In this document: piece after piece, positions 1 to 13,447 of the stretch
Layout: every line of letters begins with the position of its first letter
How positions within the stretch are numbered: the first letter of the stretch is position 1
Assembly (NCBI GenBank): GCA_013396635.1
Contig: WBMW01004965.1
Location: forward strand, 1,653,295-1,717,294
Direction of reading: 5' to 3'
Source: Penelope pileata
Lineage: Eukaryota; Chordata; Aves; Galliformes; Cracidae
DNA: 64,000 bases
The notes under the pieces: generated by a model
What the model was told of the DNA's origin: nothing
What the model saw: only the letters and a program-made list of their open reading frames with translations
Databases searched by the model: none
Program-made: the position numbers and the translations under genes

Positions 1-1992
1 CTTGACTAAGAGCCAGTATCCTTTCAGGTACTGTTCAAAAGAAACTACCTGTCTGCAAAACAGACTGGAGAAGAATTCTTTTCATGCAATCTCAAAGCAC
101 GCTAACACAACATCCAAAACACGCGGCAGAGAAACACAACACCTCTCTTTGTTTGGTGTAAATTCTAAAGCTGTATCCTCCGAAATACACGAGTTTGACT
201 ACCAAATTCAGTCACTCCTAGCTAACAAGACAGGGAAGAACACAGGCAGGGAGGGCTGCCCAGCTGCAGCCCACACCGCGGCCACCTCCCAGCCCTGCCA
301 GCAGCTGCCTGCCCCTCGGAGCGGTGACAGACAGGAAAGCTCCGCAGGAACAATAAGGAATGATGAGAACAAAAGATTTAAAAACAGTCCCAGAGGAAGC
401 ACTTATTTCAAATTAAAAGCCATGCACACACTTCCTGGCACACGGATTAAATGGTCACCTGTAAATCACTGTTCTTTCCCAATTCAGGGATTTCACACCA
501 CAAAAGAGCCTTCCCAGCCGTGCACCTAGAATCAGAGTTTTTATGGGAGTTCCTTGCACGTGCACTACACCTTCATTTATTTATTTATCTTTCAGCTCCC
601 CAAAGCTCACCCAGTTACAAAAGAAACCCCGGGTTTTGCTCCTTGGTCACGCTGCTCCGTGCTCCCCAGCTCACCGAGCCACCAGGGCTCCTTGCAAGCA
701 AAACCAACAGGGCCCCCCCGCTTCTCTCTGCCCCTGCACCACACACCAGCACAACCCCTGCCCTGACACAACTTCAGCAGTGCATAATCCAGCCATAGAT
801 GTCAGTGACCTATAAGAACAGCCTTATTATCCTGCAGGCACAGATAAAAGTCAAGAAAGGAATTAGGGAAGCTACACTGAGAACATCGCCAGTGATAAAT
901 TAGGGATCCACCATCTTAATTAGTACCAATAATTACATTCTCTTTCAAAGAAACTGAGGTGTAATAGACACTAATGTCATCTTTTCCTGCACAATAATAT
1001 AATATTGACTTTTTAAACAGAAGAAAGCACATTGTCTGACCCAAGTCAGAAGATGAATTATGGCCATTTTAGAGGCCCTGCAAACACCGTTCAGTGCATA
1101 CACCACCAGAGCACAGCGCTCACGTCGTGGCACATTCCAATCAAGATAAATCCCATCAGTGCAGTCTTGGAACTGAGGTATGAGGCTGGGAAGCAATGGG
1201 AAGGGCTCCGGCCCCAGCACCTCCCGGTGCCCCACACAGCACCGAGCAGCAGAGAAACGTGTGAAATACCACACATGTCCAATTCCTATTCATGGCACTG
1301 TTTCTAAAGGCCCTGATTCACCAGTCTGTACCTTTTAGATATTACACTGATGTCTTAATTTGGCAAAACCTATAAATTCCCCCCAAATCCCAATGTGCAT
1401 TATCAAAACAGGGATCTAACAGTGACACAAAGTTCCAAAAACACCTCCAAGGTCAGGCAGCAAGAACTCAGTTGCGTAACAAAAGCCCAAGCGAGACAGA
1501 AGAAAAAAACAGCACAAAGCAAAGCACTCCACCCTTCAACTCCTGTCAGAGGAAGCAGAGCCAGCTGCGCAGCGTCCGGCAGGCAGCGGTGCCGGGCACC
1601 CGGGGCTGACACAGCTCTGCTGTGCGGGGGCTCGGGGAACGCTGCCCCAGCTCCTCCGGCTCCGCACACTGCCAGGGCCCCCACGCTGCGCAGAAAGGTG
1701 CGTTCAGCCTTCACATCTGTGGCAAATTAAAAGCTGCTTATGACAAGTTGGAAAGCCCTTTTTCATCTTGTGCTAAGGAGACGTTTCCCACTGCTGCTGC
1801 AGTGACCGCCGCCACCTTCCCAGGCAGTGCAGCACAGAACGCTGCAGGTTTGCCCCAGAACAAGAGTCTCGTTTCCAGAAGGGAAAACAAATGCATTTCC
1901 AATCCTTACGGACAGGATGGAACATTATAAAGTGCTGAATAGCTTCCCAGTTACCTCTGAAGGGCCTCACATATTCAGAGCCATAAAATGCA
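1..1992. other. Non-coding stretch with a CpG pocket
   Basis: I see no supportable gene. A short (TTTA) run lies at 575-589. A GC-rich, CpG-dense pocket of about 130 bases lies at roughly 1560-1690 (motifs such as GCGTCCGG and CCCGGGG); it is too small for a classical promoter island. The reading frames crossing it on both strands are low-complexity Ala/Pro/Gly-type translations without paired splice sites, so I treat them as chance. Confidence 0.6.
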
Positions 1993-2014
1993 CTTCTATG
2001 ACTCTGTGATTCTC
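1993..2014 (+). repeat. Possible CR1 3' tail fragment
   Basis: The sequence CTTCTATGACTCTGTGATTC closely resembles the short tandem tail that ends CR1 LINEs (repeats of ATTCTATG). It reads in the plus orientation. No body of the element is recognisable upstream, so this is either a very truncated, old copy or a chance match. Confidence 0.4.
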
Positions 2015-2052
2015 ACCGTCCTGGCTGGAACGTCATCAAAACAACCATTTGC

Positions 2053-2065
2053 TTTTTTTTTTTTT
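2053..2065. repeat. T13 homopolymer
   Basis: A run of 13 T followed by an AT-rich block containing TAATTGTAATTTATTT. No repeat family body is visible beside it. Confidence 0.9.
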
Positions 2066-4491
2066 AATTGTAATTTATTTAAGACCAATTAGCCCCCAGA
2101 TCCCTCTAACGACTCTTGCTTTTTCTGGTTGGTATCAGAAATCATTATACTTCAACTTGAGGCATTTCAGGAAAGTCAGAATTGTTGATTTTCTTGTATT
2201 TATAAATACTGAATAAAGACATCTCAGCAGCACTTAGCTAAGTTTATCTGTTATCTCTCAGCAGAAAGCGTGTCCCCACTAAATGACAAGTGTACATTCC
2301 ATCAAATACATTGCTGCTGCAACTCACATGACATTTAAATATTTTAATTAATGTGAGAAAAGCAGCTCTACAAGCTACAACAGCTAAGTGTCTATTACCC
2401 AACTCAGGCCATGATATTCTATATCAAACTCAGCAGCACCGAGCGCACCATCCAGGCTTGATTTTTTGCAGCTAATTGCTAATTAGGGTTATTTTTGAAG
2501 CACTGCTGTTTGCGTTGCACCAAATTTGCACTTGGGGAGAAAACAGGATTTACAAGGTCAGAATGAAGTTTAAACATTTGTACACAGACTGCTTCACCCC
2601 GCTCAGAACTGCTAAAAGGTCTGAGCAATCTGAAGACAACAGTATTTACACGTGATGTTATTAAAAGCAGGCACTCCTAACTTCGTACAAAGCAGTTATT
2701 AACATGTAAAAATTCAAAGTAGGATTGCAATGGTGACTGAGACAACTTTCTAATTAAATAATGGCAGTAATATCACTATGCCTCCATGTACTGCATTAAA
2801 AATTGAACAGTGCCTCACTAATAATGCATTGGTCATTTGCATAATCCAAAGGTCTGTGCTGCCAGCATCAGCTGCAGGCCCTCACCCCACCAACCATGCA
2901 CACCTCGCCTTCCCCTGCCCCCCAGCCAGCCATCACTACAGGGGCAGGGCAGGCACTGCCTGCTCCAAGCTCCTGCCTATTAAGGACGCATTTAGGCACC
3001 ACTGGGAGCAGGATGATCCCCAGTACCAAAACTTGGGCATTTCTTTCAGAAATAAAAGCCTGCTGTAGACCACACTATTCCCAGCTCCAGCATCAGCCCT
3101 CACTCCCCCGGCTGCATTCTCTCTGGTGTGCTATGCCCCATGGCAGCACGGCAGCACCGCAGGGCAGAGCTCCCAACCAGAGCAGCCGGGCTCGCTGTGC
3201 TGGGCGCGCGGTGCCTCCAGGATGCACTGTGGCCAACGCAGCTGCACACATCGGTACTGCAGGTGAGCCAGGCTGAGGCAAGGTAGAAAGACAGGAGAAG
3301 GACTCATCCACCTGCAAGGACCAAAATTCAGCTACAGCTGTCATTGACAGCTTAAAAAAAACACTTAGGTTAGGCTGGATACAGGACGCTTACATGCAGG
3401 CAGCACAGCATTATTGACTGAGGCAAGGGAGGACGAAGGCTGAGCGACCTCTGACCAAGAGGACATGGCGTGCCCAGACTTAGCAGAGGTTCCTCTTGAG
3501 TTGTTAGCTCGGTTCAGATTTATGTTTGTGATTTGCTATCAACTCTTTCTAAATCTTCTCTAATCATTAGCCATAACAGCAGCATGAGAGCCACATGAAA
3601 GATGGTGCACTGTTATTTTTAATTTCAAGAGACCAAGTGCACTTCCAAATATACTGCCAGCACCATCCAGTCAGGCTGTGGTTTCATAAATCCAGCACGT
3701 TTTTTTGGCACGTTATCCCAGAGATGAAGAAAGCTAGCAGAAAACACCAGGGGACAGCTCGGGGAGCTTGCTTTTGGGAGAAACGAGGAACTTCAGCCTT
3801 CCCTCTGTCCCTTGAAATACATTTGTATTTTGGCAGCACGCAGGAGGCTGAATGAAGGAGCTCCCAAAGAGGAGTGCTATGGAAACAGGACAAAGACGCT
3901 CTTCCAGCCCCGGAGCATGTATACTGCTGCAGTGGCCCTTCCCTCAGTGCGGGTACATGGCTCCCAATTGTGCCTTAATGGAAAATATATTTGCATCAAT
4001 AGAAGGCTGCTTGCAGACCAGCTGCTCCTTCCTGTTCTCCGCTTTGTTTTTAAAGGAAAGCCGCACTTCTCCTTCCTATCCCCCCTACCAGGCTCCTGCC
4101 AGCACAAAAGGACTCCAGCACACGCCTCAGGTCAGCCCTCTTCAGCACGAGCTGACAGGAAGGGGCTGGATGCCACAGGACTTGGGTCTTTTCCTCTGTT
4201 TTACACCACATATAATACAGCTAGTTTGCTGCTTCAAATAACTCCCCAGTTAATGCACACCCTCAGAAAATCTGCACCACAGCACGTTTGGCCCCTGCAG
4301 CACTGACGGGATGTTTGGGCTGAGCAGCTCCGGGGGCTCCTTGTCCCTGCAGCTCGCTGCTGGCCGGGCCTGGGGGATGCTCAGCTCCAGGCGGCCCCGG
4401 GAAGCACGGAGCACGGCTCGGTGCCAGACCACACACTGCACGGAGCAGAGCGTGGTGGATTAGGTCTGACCTCAGGGTCTCTCAGGGAAAG
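2066..4491. other. Non-coding stretch, AT-rich then GC-rich
   Basis: From 2066 to about 2780 the DNA is AT-rich with many TAAT/ATTA cores, including AGCTAATTGCTAATTAGG at 2469-2486. This is typical of homeodomain-type sites in conserved non-coding DNA, but conservation cannot be seen here. From 2870 to 3280 it is GC-rich with chance frames. A 24-base minus-strand micro-exon candidate at 3394-3417 is described in the findings. Nothing else is supportable. Confidence 0.55.
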
Positions 4492-4553
4492 TCACAGAAT
4501 CGTAGGGGTGGGGAGGGACCACTGCAGACCAGCTAGTCCAACCCCACAGTCCT
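4492..4553 (-). mobile_element. CR1 LINE 3'-end fragment
   Basis: The stretch contains CACAGAATCGTAGGGGTGGG, then GGGAGGGACC, then AGCTAGTCCAACCCCACAG. This matches the well-known 3' end of chicken repeat 1 (CR1), a non-LTR retrotransposon, read in reverse complement, so the element lies on the minus strand with its 3' terminus at the low coordinate. Only about 60 bases are recognisable. That is usual for CR1, which is nearly always severely 5'-truncated. It carries no coding sequence. It is the strongest evidence that the host is a bird or other sauropsid. Confidence 0.85.
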
Positions 4554-5375
4554 TGGGGAGGTGGCGATGAGTAGAGAAATACATTGGAGGAAATAGTTAT
4601 TCTCTTGACTCAAGGAAAAACCCAGCTCTGTTTGGAAATTATGAACAAGCCCTTAAACTCATGCACTTCTGCTTACCCCACCCTGTTATCAGGCACAGTT
4701 CTACCACTGCAAATATTGTCCCTGAGACAGCCTGCTCGTGTCCATACAGCATCCAGCAGCAGGGACCGTTTCTAAAACCCTGTGGAAGATTTTACAACGT
4801 AAAAGTGTTCAGACTCAGAGGAACTACTTCTGACTGCACCGAGAGCCATGCTGGCTGTGCACCGCATGCACACGTATTATGCACAAATTTCATTTAACAA
4901 GCAGCTTCGCTGTGATGTAAATCCTTCCTTAATTTGTGCTTGCAGACCAAAAATTAAAATGAACAGAAAGCTACAATAAATTGAAGAGCTCCTGCTCCTG
5001 TGAACTCTCAAGAAATGGAGAAGCAGCGCAGCTCCCCATCACCAGCACAGGCTGCAGATCCCGTCACCGAGCAGCCCTGTCAGACCCCATGCACAGAGCG
5101 AGCAGGGGGCACAGGGGGTGCAGGGAATGGAGGAATTTCCTCCATTCATCAGGCAATCTTCCCCTCTCAGCGCAGAGTGGCTACTAATGCACGTAAATCC
5201 CTGCTTCATCAAGGAGTGAATAGACCTTTTGTTGCAGTCTATTACAGTTATAAAGATTCCGGCCACGCTTCTCTTACCACCGCCATCCCCTGCACCAAAA
5301 AGAAAGGTAGAGCTTAAAACCACAGCGCAGATCAGGATTCAAAACACGCCGGAACAGCCCGGCTGCACCAAGGGG

Positions 5376-5399
5376 AAAAAAAAAAGAAAAAAAAAAAAA
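5376..5399. repeat. A-rich homopolymer
   Basis: Twenty-four bases, all A except one G at 5386. It could be the tail of an old retroposed sequence, but no element body is recognisable to its left. Confidence 0.85.
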
Positions 5400-6854
5400 C
5401 CTGCCGGGCCCCTTTTCAGGGCCTTGCGACAGCACTCGGCAGAAGTTGTGCCCAGGCAGCTGAGAGGCAGCTCCCGGCTCCTGCTGCAGATGTGCGGCTG
5501 GCCTGCACAATGGGCGCCTGCAGCCCTGGCTCTCCTCCAGGTCCCACTGTGTGACAGTAACAAAAGGCGAAGCTGGAAGCCCTCAGCTACAGCACAGCTC
5601 TAAATGATTTAGTGACCACGGCATCCAGACCTTGGCAGCAGCTGCTGCTTTAAAGGGACATTACCCAAGGAGTCAGTAAACCGCAGAGACAGGCTTTTTT
5701 TCCCACTAGGTTTGAAAAGCGCTCCTCCAAACCGAGACGGTGCTGCCACACCTCTGTGAAAACCAAACACGGAGATGGGAGATGGGGAGCAGGAGAGCAG
5801 CGCTGCTCAGAGCCCTGCACAGCACCTCCAGGCCAAGGCCGTCCGGCTGGGTGTCCTCCACGCACGGGTTTCCAAGGGCTCTGCGAGCACTGGTGACTGC
5901 CGCTGCCCCCACCATGTGTTATTTTCACTTTATAATGAGAAAAATAAAGCGCTGGGATTAAAGCGGCCACAAAGGACCAGGACAGCCTAAGCCCAGGATG
6001 ACATTACAGGGCCGTTTTTCCTCCAGATGGCTGGAGAAATGACCGGCTCACACAGGGACAGGAGATCACGCTGAGCACCCTGCCCTTCGGCACACAGCTG
6101 TGCGCTGCAGCGGGGCTTCGGCAGAGCCGTGCACAGGAACGCTCCCTCCAGCTGGTGACGGGGAGCTGGGGACGGGCACCGCGTGCTCAGCCATCAACGC
6201 ACACCGCTCTCGGACAGGCACGCTGCCAGCCTCCTGCCCAAGTCCACAGCAGTTTCTGAGCACCTACTCCAGAAGCCAATGGCTAGGAGAGCTGAGTGCT
6301 TTTTACACAGTCCAGGACCCAAACGAACCTGTGAATCTCTTCAAACCCCACAAGGCATTTTGTTTCCTCTGCAAGCTGCAGAATAGCTGGGCTTTCCTTA
6401 CAAAACTTCTCATGTGTACCAGAGGATTAAGGAGCCAAGGTAGAGCAGCCTTCCAAAGAAAACAGTGAAACAAGGAGTGCCTTTGCTCAGCATTCAAGTC
6501 CTTCTGCCCATCGTTTCTCTTCCCCCTTCCAGCAACATGCAAGGCTGGGCCTGACAACACACGCCCTGGGACCTCCTTGGGTACCACCCTGGGTACATGA
6601 TCTATATAGACTGTGACCAAGGGCTGCATCAGCTCCAAACAGAGCTGGCCTCAGCTTCCTCTCAAAGCAAAGCTGCCCTGCTTGGCACCTCCACGATCTG
6701 TGCTGTAAGTGCTGCCTACAGGAACCCCGTGGGCAAATGGAAGGCAAGCGATTCACCAAAAAACAACCAAGTGTCTGGCTGCAAGGATAAATCAGCCAGT
6801 GGTGTTACACTGCGCCAGTAACTTAGTGCAAGACATGAACATGTCAATTCAAGC

Positions 6855-6871
6855 AAAAAAAAAAAAAAAAA
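6855..6871. repeat. A17 homopolymer
   Basis: A run of 17 A in AT-rich DNA. No recognisable retroposon lies beside it. Confidence 0.9.
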
Positions 6872-9800
6872 GATTTACATGAACAGTAACTACAGTGCAG
6901 CAAATACTCAGAATAATTTCTGTCAACAGAGCACTAATTAAGACGGATAAACACTCGTTTTGCTAATCTTCCTCCTCCTCCTCCCACCAAAGTAATTTAG
7001 GTGCCCACAGGGAGAAACATACAAGAGACTGAGAAAGAGACGGAGCAGAAAGGTGTGCAGATTTCCACGAGCCACAGGCAGGTAACAGCACTGCTAGAGC
7101 TCTGCTGGAAGGGGAAAAGTACCATTTTATATTCCTCTGTGGAGTCTGAAAGTAATTTAAAAAGGACATTTTAAAGCTATCCTTGACCACCTGCAGTCAA
7201 GTGGTCATTAAGAAAGTACTGTAATCAAAGCATCCACTAACTGCTGAGAAACACTATTAATCCACTGAGCTCCCTCCATTCACTCCCAGCCATCCCGAGC
7301 AATCAGACAAAGCCACGCTCACGCGATTGGTGTCAGCTCCTGCGCGAGCACTGCGGGCAGGAGCGGGGCACGCAGCGCCTGCAGTGACGCTTCTGTGTCA
7401 GCCCATGGGCAACGGCGGGTTAAACCACGATGGCTCACGTGGTTCTGCACCCCTGGCCTGCTGCCCTGCTCCAGATTTTGGGTTTGCCTCCTGCAAGAGC
7501 AATGCACTGAGAGGGTCCAGGTCTGCATCTAAGCTCTGGCAGTTACTGGTCTGCTACACTGAAGAGGTCTCTTTCGATGACTTTAATAAGCAGGGAAGAG
7601 AAACGAGCAGGAGCTGTTACATGTCCTGTTAGGCCTTTCGTGCTCAGAACAGAGGGGAGGAGAAGAAAATGCCTTTGCAAAACATATGGCTTGAACAAGT
7701 AGGGGCAGTAAGTGCTCTGCTCCACCAGCATGCTGCTACACACAAGAAGACATCAGTGAGAGGCGGGCAGCACAGCAGCAGATCTGGTAAGAGGAAATGT
7801 TGTGTAATGTCAAACACAGAGAACAAAAGAATGATTTCTTACTCCCCCAATGGAATATGTCATATCTAGCCTTATAGTGCACTCTAAAACACAGCTGCTG
7901 CCTGCTCAACTCAAACAACAGACTTGGTGGGATTGGAGATGATTTCTTCCACCTCATCGAAACCGAGCTCAGGTACATCAGAACAGCAAGCTCAGGGCTC
8001 TGCAGCACCCAGCTCCACATCAGCTTCCCAACTCCTGCTTGCCAGAAGCATCAGGAATTTAAACAGCAAAAGCTGAAATGGGGGAGGGGAAAAAGAAGAA
8101 GGGGAATTCACAGCATTTCTCAGGCAGCAATTTGTCTTTTAGCAGTTCTGGATGTGGTACTGATTGACCACTCTGAGAGGTTGCTCCCTAAGCTGGAGAA
8201 CCACTGATCCTTTGGAACAGAACAGGAAATCAAGAGAAGGGAAAAAATAAACAGCCAAGAGGGCTGCGAAAGGATTCTAGCTATGCACACAGCATAGAGA
8301 GCAATAAAGGAAATAACGCCCGTTACATAGGAGCCTGTGAATTCAGGTCTGGGTGAGCTGGGCAGCCCCATCCAGTCTGATGCTCTCCCAGCAGCACTTC
8401 CCATCTCCAGGCAGCCAGTGCTGCTCCCCGCAGCACACAGAGCACGTCTCCCAGTTGGCTCAACAGCCTCAGGCTGTGCCAGGAAACACTGCCGGCCCAG
8501 CTGGGTCGGGGACGCTGCCTGGATGTCCCCAGCCACCGCTGCTATGTGACAGGCAACGTGGAACAGCACAGCAATTGCTGGGATTCCTGCACAACATGGG
8601 ACAAGAGACAGGGTTATCTCAGATCATTTCACAGCATTCTCTCTCTCCATTTCCTGGTTGTTTTCCAGGTCTGTTCTGTTATGCTGTAAAAGCATTATGT
8701 GGCTGCGATCGTGGTGACAAGACACACCATGATGCTGGTGCAGCTCGACGCAGCAGGCTCCACGCAAACAAGCAGACAGGCCAGCATTGTTCTGCCCTCA
8801 GCACTGGGGTCCATGGCGCCGAGAAAGGCAAACGCCTTTCCATGGCCAGAGGCCTGCGTGCCAGGTATGCCACGTGTGTCACTGCCTCGTTATGTGGAAG
8901 GAGGCAAGCCACCAGCTGCTTGGCACAGCATTCACCCTTGCATTACTAACCCAGAGCTGATTCCAATCTCCTCCATTTTTTCATGGGGAAAGGCAGGAAA
9001 GACTTGTTTCAAAAGGGTTTGAGCTTATTCAGTAGGAGGACCATATCAGTTCCTGGCGTACAACCTTACCAATCTCTCAGATTTCTAGCATCTTCTAGGA
9101 TCCCAGATTGACAGCAGCAGCTTAAACCCAACCTGGAACACATGCAGAGACTCTCAGCTCACCACCCACTCCCAGAGTTGGGAGGTGTGAGGACTCCAAG
9201 AGGTTGAACTGTAACAGGCAAATGTATTTTTAACAAATTCTGTTTCTATAAATATTACAAAGCTTTCTGCTCTTCGGAGGCTGCTCTGCTCCCAGTGCTG
9301 CTGACATTATGGTGACATTTAAGAGGCCTTCACGTTGCCTTACTGCCTTTCGTATGCTGGTTTTGTTCAAGGGATCAGAGAGACACACGAAGACACGAGG
9401 GCTGCTCATTCACACTGCTCACTGGCTGACCTGCTGCTCACGTGGGACTCGGGAGCACAAAGGGGCTCTCCGTGTCAAGTGCGCTGCCGCCGTCTCCACC
9501 ACTCTGGAATGCATATAAATGCAAAGGATGCTAACCCCGAGGTGCCACCAACAAGGCACAGGGGCGAAGGAATGGGGACCTGCTTTCTGAAGCTGCACAA
9601 GGGCTGCAGGTAGTCCCAGCTGCTGCTGTACCCTGCTTACACTACCTTAAGTCTTTTCTCCATGTATCAATTCCAGCATTTGTTCTCTCTCCTTCCCTTT
9701 CCTCAAACTCTCCACCCTGTCACAAGGTAGGAAACAATCCCTACATACCTGAACGGGTGCCAAGTGACCAGATGAAACCCTTACCAGGATATCTATACAT

Positions 9801-12800
9801 CAGCACAATTTATATTTTTCTTTAAATGCTGCAACTATCAAAAACCCAGTTAAAAATAGAGCAACAATACCTTCCTTAGTTATCTTCAGAATTCATCTGA
9901 TCAGTTTACACGTTCATTTAAATTTAAGACTATGTCTTCTCCACACCACAACATCAAATACCACAAGCACACTGACCTGTTACCTGCTGGTTATTTTCAC
10001 GAGAAATCATTTAAGGTGCAGAATCCCTCTTCTCACTTAAGCAGGTGTTTAATTTAAGGGATGAAAAAACCTCCAAACTAACACAACAGGGCCAGAATGC
10101 ACTGACTGCTCTTTGGACTGTTGTATTTTGTGCAGATACCTAGTGTTCGTAGCAGGAAGCCTCCCTAGACTTTCTTCTCTTGTTACAGGATACGCAAGCC
10201 TTAACCATGGCTGTGTCACAGCTCCAGAGTTCTCCCATTGCAGACATGAAGGAAAAATAACGCGTCTCACTTTGGTCTGCGCTAGCAAAAATGGTTTGAA
10301 AACGTGTTCCACCACTTAACAAGGAGGTGGTTTTGGCCTCACCTGACACTTAATGGAAGTATTATCACGCTAAGAGGACTGTGATTCACGGGAACTACAT
10401 ACTTGAATGGAATCATTCCACCAAAATTTCAGTCTACTCCAGAAAATTGCCCATCGTGTTTTGTAGTTCAATGAAAAAGCAAAGCACAAGAACGTAGTTA
10501 TTTAACCTTTCATCACAAAAACTGTGACTATCTGATAATAATAAATACAATCTATAAAGGCTTCAAGTCAACACTTTTTATAAGCAGATTTGCAAGGTAA
10601 TAAATTTTCCATGACTTAACGATCAGCTTTGCCTATGAAAGCCAATGTTGTAATTCCCAATTGATTGTAGATGTTAATCTTGCAAGACTCTTGTTCTTAT
10701 GCTGTGATTTATTAGCTGAATTAATGACAGATTGCACTGTTTAAACCAAGCTGCTGTTTTACACAATAACCCAGGAAGATCTGTCCAACTGAGTCACCGC
10801 AAGGTGGGAGGAAGGCAGCGTGCAAGGTGAAACTGCTCAGATACCTGAGCTAATTTGTCATATTGCCTTTGAAATGCAGCACTAATTGTTTAACAATTAA
10901 CCCTAGACTGAACACCGGGAGAGCTGAATGGCTGCAGCTTTCTGCAGTTTGGGACTCGCAACTGGTCTCTGCGCAATTTGTTTGCATTGAGATGTTCTGC
11001 TTTCTCATGGAGAATAGCAAGATTCACCCCCACCACCACACACACACGCCGTTACTCCCTTGGGTTGAAGGACAGAAAAAAAATTCCATTCTGTATGTAT
11101 GTGACTAGAAAAGGAAAACTGCAGAACAAGGACAGATCTGATTCCTCGGGCCTTATCTCACCGCTACCACAAAGCAATTGTGCCATTATGTGTTACAGAA
11201 GTTACAACCTCCACTCCAGATTATTCACTCTCTATCTCTTCAGCAGCGGTTCTGGTGTAGGAGAGAATGTGCCACAAACACGCTCCAACAATGCAGTAGA
11301 ACAGAGGGCCAACACTGGAGTGGAAACAATGACAGCTCCTCGGCCAGTCGTAGTCTGAAGGTTTTATGAATTGCGGGGCTGTAATAAATGCAGACCTTTT
11401 CCTGTCAGCTCTGCCAGTGAGCCACAACGCCGGAGCTGAGAGCAGGAGCTGTGAATTTCAGAGTGGGGGGGAAAGCAATCACAGGGCAAGTACTTGGAGT
11501 CATTTAATTCTGACACAGGAGCCCCATGCTCTGCAGTAAATGGCTCCACCCTTTGTTTTTTAAAGGCTCGTTTCTGATCCCTCTGTTCTGCAGGGAATCT
11601 GAACTCGCTTCTGTGCTTCTTCACAAGTGCATCAGTGACCGGAGGCTCTTCCCGTGCTGCAGAGCACAAATGATGACCGATTCCCAGCCCATCACTTGCA
11701 GCTCTGGAGCCTGGGGCTCACAGGGGCAGCCGCCTTTCCCTGCTCCTCCCTGCCTCGCAGGAGCGACAGCATATGCTGCGCTGTGGTACGACTCCAGAGG
11801 TGAGCACAGCCTTAAAAATAAATAAAATCAAATAAAGGGAGCAAAATGACGCAGCCTTGCATGGCTGCCTCTGAACAGGTGTAATTCACAGTCACCTCGG
11901 AAGAGTCACGCCGAATCCCTGGGACCACTGCTGTGATCAGTTATTAAAAATTGGCCCCAGCCATCTGCTGGTGGTCAAGCTCCATGATGTGGCAATCAAT
12001 TACAGCTGTTATCTTGTCCCAGCTTTGACAGATGTTCCTCTCTTTCATTTTACAGTAATTACCAGTTAGCTGCCAGCAGGCTTCACACTTTAATTGTGGC
12101 GCTAATTTGAGACAAAGAGAGGGGAAAAAATATGGAGAGACAGACAGGGAAAGGCAAAAGCTGAGACAGCTGTGGCAACTGGAGCACCCATGCATTAAAT
12201 GTTTCTTTACAAACAATGGGTGAAGGCTACCAGTTACCCCAACAAGAGTTTAACCAATGACAGTTGAGCACCATCCAACCACATCATGGCCTGCAGCCCC
12301 TGATCCTACCAGTGGGGAAAAAGGGTACTTTCCTTTTTTCTTGCCCAACAGGCTACGCTAAAAATACCTGCCAGCCTTCTGCTAACGTGCAGCTTCATGC
12401 TGCCAGGTAGCGTGGTACCAATTGTATCACAGCAGCGAAACCTGCACGGATAAAGACAATGTGGGGAAGGTTGGGTTTTTCCAAACCTCAGAGACCAAAT
12501 AACTTACACTGTAAGAGAGGAACTAACAGAGCAAGACACAAGGGCAAATGCACCCTCCTTCCTTGCCATAGCAGGGATGATGCAGCACCAGCTCTGCAGC
12601 CGGGTGCCCGTGGAGCTGCCCTGGGAGGCGGGCAGGAGCGAGAAGGTGCCCTGTCGATGAGACCAGGAGCCCAGGCTCTAAAGGCTCCTCAAAGAAGGAA
12701 CCTGACAGGGTCTATCCTTGTCTTCTTGGGTGACTGAGATGCAACATCTTAAAGTAATTTCTAGAGCCTTAACTTGCCTCAGTTTTTGTCCTGTAGTTAA

Positions 12801-13428
12801 TGACATAGCCCAATGAAAAGACTGTATGATGACCATAACAGTGTGTGGAGATGCAATAAAATTCTCATCAATTGCTATTTACTGACATTCAATAGTTTAA
12901 GATTTGAGTAGCTTCACTGATTTGATTGAAATGGATTTGTTTTTGTTTTTGAGGCATTCAGTAGTTCTGAGGCATTCAAGAGCGTGCCTTTACTGATGTT
13001 TCAGAAACCAAGTATCAAACTTCCACTGGAAGTCTGAACATCAAGCATAAAAATATTCTATTCTTAAGGGCAATTCCCCAGCAAGCTATAGAAACCCTCC
13101 TACCCAAACATTCAAACCTCCACTATTCAATTTTTAATTCATAATGGGCATATTTCTCCTGCTGAATATTTACCAGGTCTTTCAGCAGCACTTCAGCAGT
13201 GTTTGGGTGATGTGATGGGTTTGGCAGTCCCAGCGGCTTACAGCAGTTCCTGTCATGCTCTCTCCCTTTCCTCCACTGCCCACCCCATGCCCAGCCTCAT
13301 GCCACTGCATGCACTCTGCTGCAAGTTGTGGCAGCACAACTATTTCAACATCCATTCAGATCAGGAAATGAAGAATGGCAGAAGGAATCAACATCCCCAT
13401 TTTATGCCAAAAAACATCTCTAGAGGGG

Positions 13429-13447
13429 AAAAAAAAAAAAAAAAAAA
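13429..13447. repeat. A19 homopolymer
   Basis: A run of 19 A preceded by GAGGGG. No retroposon body or target-site duplication was noticed. Confidence 0.9.

Noticed and set aside
1990..2014. Minus-strand donor (AGAG then GTAACTGG) near 1957 with upstream sequence
   Set aside because: The proposed exon would run into the possible CR1 tail, and no acceptor with a pyrimidine tract is present.
5039..5323. Minus-strand frame behind a very strong acceptor (CTACCTTTCTTTTTGGTGCAG)
   Set aside because: It could be a terminal exon ending at the stop at 5039, but no polyadenylation signal follows on that strand and the last third is Cys/Pro low complexity. The only donor after the acceptor would give a 12-base exon.
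8353..8949. Plus-strand frame of 198 codons
   Set aside because: Composition is typical of chance frames in CAG/CTG-rich avian DNA, with no domain, promoter or splice support.
11029..11048. CA-type run as a possible microsatellite
   Set aside because: Only a few repeat units, mixed with CCA; too short and imperfect to list as a repeat locus.
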